Of a DNA stretch of 64,000 nt, positions 59,347 through 64,000 are shown piece by piece; positions within the stretch are counted from its first letter, which is position 1, and the number at the start of each line of letters is the position of its first letter. The notes under the pieces are model-generated. The model ran no database searches. It saw only the letters and a list, made by a program, of their open reading frames with translations, and was not told where the DNA came from. The translations under genes were made by a program, and so were the position numbers. This stretch comes from Nymphaea colorata (lineage: Eukaryota > Streptophyta > Magnoliopsida > Nymphaeales > Nymphaeaceae), in contig NC_045141.1 in NCBI RefSeq assembly GCF_008831285.2, forward strand, positions 8,545,353 to 8,609,352, in the 5' to 3' direction.

Positions 59347-62300
59347 TATATATGTATATATATATATATGTGTGTGTGTATATAGAGTTCCAAATCTGTT
59401 GGATCCATATCCAAAACCTGTAAGGTTGTTAGCAGAGATGCTCACTTCCTATTGTATTGCTGAGTCCTCCACCTAAGGCTAATATTGGCAAATATTAAAA
59501 TCTCTAAGTAAGTGGGCTTGTATTCTTAACTCTTGAGAAGATGCACTAGCCAGTACTATATACATTCCTTCACAATCATTTATAGCTCATGCATTTAAAG
59601 ATTTCCTTTTAATTCAGGGGATATATTGAAGTATTAAAATTTTAAATCGTTTGCAATCTGTAAGGTTCTAAGAAATCACACCAACATGTGCATATAAAGC
59701 TTTTTGGCATCGCTTGTTTTATAAGGAAGCAGGCCCTACCTGATGGGTCATTCTTGAATCAAAATTTCAGAATTATGATTTTATCATATGGGTAGGATTA
59801 TGAGTCGAGAATCTTAAAAGTTTTTTCTTCTCTCTTGGCACATGTTACGATGATTTTAATACACCAATTCCAGAATTTTAGTTCTTGCTCTATCAAACAC
59901 ATAATTTTCAATTTTAAAATCAAAGTTCCAGATGATCAAAGGGATACTAGAATTGGAAGTTTCATTCCAATTCTAGTTGAAGGTGAAATTTTGTTTCTAT
60001 AACACAAGGTCGGCATCTTAAACTTAGTCCGCTAAGGCTTTCTATAAGTGTTTATGGCATCATTGAAGGTGGTTCCACGAAAAGTTGGAGGTGGCTATTA
60101 AGTTCCATCTAAGCAGGGCCAAAAGGTTAAAAAATTGGCTTTCTGCGTGCACTCTTCACAAGGTTGCGCTCTAAGAGATCATTCGGTTGCCATGGAATCT
60201 GCCTAAGAGAACCCATGCATTCTGTTTTAAAAATGATTTTCAATTCAAACCCTGCCCACGGGATTGGGATGTCAACGGATCAGATTTCTATCGGATATAC
60301 CCTTAATCATATCCATTTTTCCAAATATTCACATATTCGGATTCAAATACGAAACAAAAAATTATATCCAAGTCTGAATCTGAAATCTGACTTTTACAAT
60401 CCAAATCCAGTTTTTATATTTATGTTCAAATCCGAATCTGAATCTTATCGAATATTTAATGTATATCTCAATCCAAATATGAATGGATGTCATTTCTTAA
60501 ATCCATATCCAAACTTCTATTTTTTGGAATTTTTATTATGAGATCTGAGGGTATCAAACAAAACCTAAAAACAAAAATGTTTATTAACATAAAAAGGATT
60601 TGCTCAACATTCACTTTTGTCTTAGAATTTAGATGTTCCTCACTTTTTCTACAATCACATATGTCCTACAACCACATAAAATTTTGTAAGATAATATCGG
60701 GTCCAACTAATTGACTAGGATCTGATCTGTTTGTTCATGGCCTCAAGTGAATTTTTGCACCTAAACGTGGGAAGGCAACGAGGGCGTTATTTCACATCCA
60801 ACTGCTTTTCTCTCCCCTCTTTTGCCATTACTCATGGATTCCACATAAGTAAATTACCCTTAACACTACAGACGTATTACATTATTGCCATTTTTATGGG
60901 AGGTTAAGTTTTTTTATTTTGCAAAATTTTTTTTAATCTAATTTATGGTAGACTGTTCAAAATGCTTCTATAAAATTAGTCGAAGTCACACATAAACATT
61001 TTATTAAAAAAACACATAAACACTTGCAGTTGACTTAAATCATCCTAAACTTTGTTTAATTAATTTATTTGTTTAAAAGAGAGAAAATAGTTTCGTTATA
61101 TATTATTTTTTTCAACATGTCCTTGTCCAAATGAGTTTGTGTTCGAAAAGTTTCCTATGTATTCCGGTGAGTTGTTGAAATTCTTTATATAAGAAAAAAG
61201 GAAATGTATGTCCTCAGGAACGAATTTTAAAATTAGGGTAAAAAGAAAATGAAAAAAGGTCAAGAAGTGTTTGTTTATAAAAGTACTTGTACACATTGAT
61301 AGAAATTTTAGAAAGGCCAAACGTATTTAAGGTGACCGCATTTAAAATCTAAAAGTGGTTATCATTTTAATTTAGAGGAGAAGGGATGTACAATTTTTTG
61401 CCTTGGCTATACTGTACCACTGGCACAAGCAACGTATCTTTACTTTTTTCTCATTAGCTCAAAGCACCCTATTCTTTAACGACGACGAATCTCTTCAAGA
61501 GCAACGATGGGTATTTCTTTTTTGAGGATGAATAATCTCTAGTTAAGGGTAGAGCTAAGGTTGTCGATGGATCCAATATCCGACAGCATTAGACATGGAA
61601 ACAAAAGAAAAAAAAAGTTGACATCCGATTAAGAAATTGGATGTATTTGGATTTTAAAATTGTCACTAGATCAGATTTGGATTTGAATTTATATGTAAAT
61701 GTACAAAATTATAAAAACTTTAAAAATTTATATGTAACTGTAAAAAATTCAAATTTAATATATATATATATATACATATATATAATTTGAAAATTTTTAT
61801 TTCAGCCCCTCTTAAAATTTTGAAACTATATTTGGCCCTTGCGACAAAAAAAATTCTGCTTTCACATATCAAAATATGGTCTGGATTTCATTTTATAATT
61901 AAAGGTTGGATTCCGACTTCGATCATGTTAAAGTAAAAGCCAGATATCCGATTAGATCCAGACTGTAAATTTAAAATTTGCATGCACATAAACTTGTCTT
62001 CCATTAAGTTCAAATCTTAATTTTGAAACTAAGTATTTGAACTTCTAATAAATCGAATATGATAATAATGTCAATTTTGTTTGAATTTGATGCAACGGAG
62101 TATCTTTTGTCTACTGGCCATACACTCATACAAAGTAGGGGAGAGAATGGAATTGCTTTTAGAAAGATATAAAAGACACCCACATCTTCTCTTCAACTTG
62201 TGGCATTGTTTATTTGTGTTTATGAAGAGAGACAGGGGAGGGAGATGCTATCTGCAGATAAATAGTCCGACATCAAGGAAGAAAAGTAGTTGTGGGGGTC

Positions 62301-64000
62301 TTGTAAGAGGAGCTCCAATCTGCCCAGTAGTCGAGGACACTTAGCACTTGAGGCAAATATTCTACCCAAGTATTTCTTGCTTCTTTAGCTAGTTTTATTC
62401 AGTCAGTGGCCTCTTTGTTAGTATCAGTTGTTCCATGTCAAAATTAAAAATTAAATTTGTGTGAAACCAGCAAGAAATCCTAGCTTGCATGTCTACCTTC
62501 TCTAGAGTCCCTCACCTTCACGCCGTAAGCCAGCTCACTCATTCTACTACGGAGACAGACCACGTCTGCCAACGTTATTTTTGCATGTCGCTGGGATTCA
62601 GATCCATTGGAATCTGATACCCATCGGACCCAGTTACAAAACTGTACCAAATCCGAATTCAATTATGAATCAGAATTGTTTGACTTCTTCTTCTTTTGGA
62701 GTTTTCTTTTATGAACTCTTTTCTGTTTTTGACATCTCAGAATTGTCGCGAACTCACATTTAATGTTCTTTAAATAATGAAAAAGACATATTCTGAGGAC
62801 CTAATTTTACTATAATTCTTAAACTTAGATTATATTTAAAATTACAATAACGTTAAAGTTATACTTAATCCTTTTTCAGTTTAGAAAAGTTTGCAAGTCA
62901 TATTTTTCATATTTGATTTTTTTTCAATGTAATGTTCGTCCATTTCCTTTTTTTAAACCATATAAAAACTATTGAAAAATATGGATTATAAAACACCGCG
63001 AGAAGGCCGCCTGTGTGCTGGCAACCAGCTGCTCACCAGCAGAGCAAGAGTGACGGGATGTGGGTGGGGCGCAGGGGCAGAAAATGTTGGGCATGTGAGT
63101 ATTTGAAATGAATTCTCCCCTTTCCATCCAAACCTCTCCATTTGAGAGATTCAAAACAAAGGCAGTTTTCCTTTCCTTTCTCTCCCCTTCCTTTCTTTTC
63201 TCTCTTCTCTACACATTTTTTCATGGACCTTTCCTTTCCCTTCTCCAATTCCTTCCATCCAAACACCTTTTCCTATTTCATTTCCTTCCTTTTCCACTCA
63301 TTTCCTTCAACCAAACAGGCTGTCAGTGGCAGACCTACTCTGTTGATCAGAAGCACTAGTGAGTTTACAACCATTTGAACTTGAAGTCTAAATTAGGAGC
63401 AATTACATTATGCTTTTCCCCAAGCTGTGCTTTTCCAGCTGAAATAACATTTATCATTCTTTTAAAACCTTTTATTAACAAATCTCCCTTTATTCTATCC
63501 AAGCAATTCAGTTCACCAAAGTTACATCCGTTGTGTTTTCGCCATTGTTGCTCACAAGAAGCTTGTTCCAAGAAAAGTGAAAATCCATAACAAAATGTAG
63601 TGACAAGGTGTCAAGCAACAAAGTATCAAAAGAAAAAAGATGAAAATGACAAAAGAAGAACATTAGCAAAGAAGGCAAAACCAAATAAACAAAAAACAAG
63701 AAGAGGAGGCGGAGGAGGGGAGAAAGAGAGGGCTAGTCAAAGGCAGAAGTCATCCTGTGGTCAATGCAAAGAGCAAGGTGGACATCTACCTTCACAATGC
63801 ATCCAATTAAAGCAACACTCGTTGCTGTGTTCTTGAACATACTATTATTGCACTCTTCCCAATCCTGCCACCAATAGTTAGATGATTCAAGGCCACCAAG
63901 TAAGTTGCCAGCCACTGCTGACTGAAGGTGAAGGAGAAAAGAGAAGAAGCTGCTGTAGGGAGAGGGGAGGGTGTGCAGGAGAGAAGGTCAAGTGGTAACA
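59131..64000. other. AT-rich intergenic tail of the window
   Basis: No gene is recognised. It contains a (TA)n/(TG)n microsatellite at about 59285-59385, (TA)n at about 61758-61790, degenerate TCCGAATCTGAA-type word series at 60290-60490 and 61600-61960, and a pyrimidine-rich segment at 63100-63310 built from TTTCCTT and CCATCCAAAC words. Frames at 62081-62344 (87 codons) and 63600-63836 (78 codons, Lys-rich with one C-x2-C) have no identifiable domain. Confidence 0.5.
59285..59385. repeat. (TA)n/(TG)n microsatellite
   Basis: About 100 bp of TATATATA with TG interruptions and a (GT)5 run near its right end. Reading frames across it on both strands are Tyr/Ile repeats without meaning. Confidence 0.9.

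Overview
This window is nuclear DNA from a flowering plant. The evidence is AT-rich intergenic sequence with many microsatellites, several lineages of plant LTR retrotransposons, a LINE tail, a hAT-type DNA element with an 8-bp target duplication, a broken CC-NB-LRR disease-resistance gene, and exon-sized pieces with plausible splice sites. I cannot name the species. No complete, clearly functional host gene is visible. No rRNA or tRNA gene and no CRISPR array were recognised.

Layout. Bases 1-6.1 kb hold remnants of three retroelements on the minus strand: a Ty1/copia RNase H piece, a second copia 3' end with its LTR, and a Ty3/gypsy gag zinc-knuckle piece. Bases 6.1-15.7 kb are mostly non-coding, with a very AT-rich microsatellite tract near 8-9.2 kb and a possible MITE. 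A decayed coding-like segment of unknown identity lies at 15.7-16.4 kb.

From 16.47 to 36.0 kb, three copies (A, B, C) of one unusually long LTR (about 3.8-3.9 kb) dominate. Copy A is followed by a primer-binding site matching initiator tRNA-Met and a gag start. Copies B and C flank a heavily deleted internal segment that keeps a gag zinc knuckle and an aspartic protease, which points to a chromovirus-like Ty3/gypsy family. Upstream of its TATA box each LTR carries an open or decaying reading frame (263 codons intact in copy A). In the 3' LTR this would be the last gene of the genomic RNA, a position comparable to U3-encoded accessory genes. Copies A and B are separated by 7.7 kb of non-coding sequence with a short tandem repeat and a LINE 3' end.

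Bases 36-40.7 kb are single-copy-looking DNA. They contain two minus-strand exon candidates, one resembling the N-terminal zinc region of VAL-type B3 proteins and one unidentified. A 100-N assembly gap follows at 40746-40845. From the gap to about 51.8 kb lies a large minus-strand Ty3/gypsy element of the Tat/Ogre type: 5' LTR with two families of tandem repeats, primer-binding site, an extra ORF1, gag, protease, G-patch-like linker, reverse transcriptase with an altered catalytic motif, RNase H and a second archaeal-type RNase H. Integrase and the 3' LTR are missing in the gap.

A 772-bp non-autonomous hAT-like element lies at 53121-53892. A plus-strand CC-NB-LRR pseudogene occupies 55.1-58.5 kb, with a partly duplicated 3' end to 59.1 kb. 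The rest, to 64 kb, is AT-rich intergenic DNA with microsatellites and degenerate repeats.
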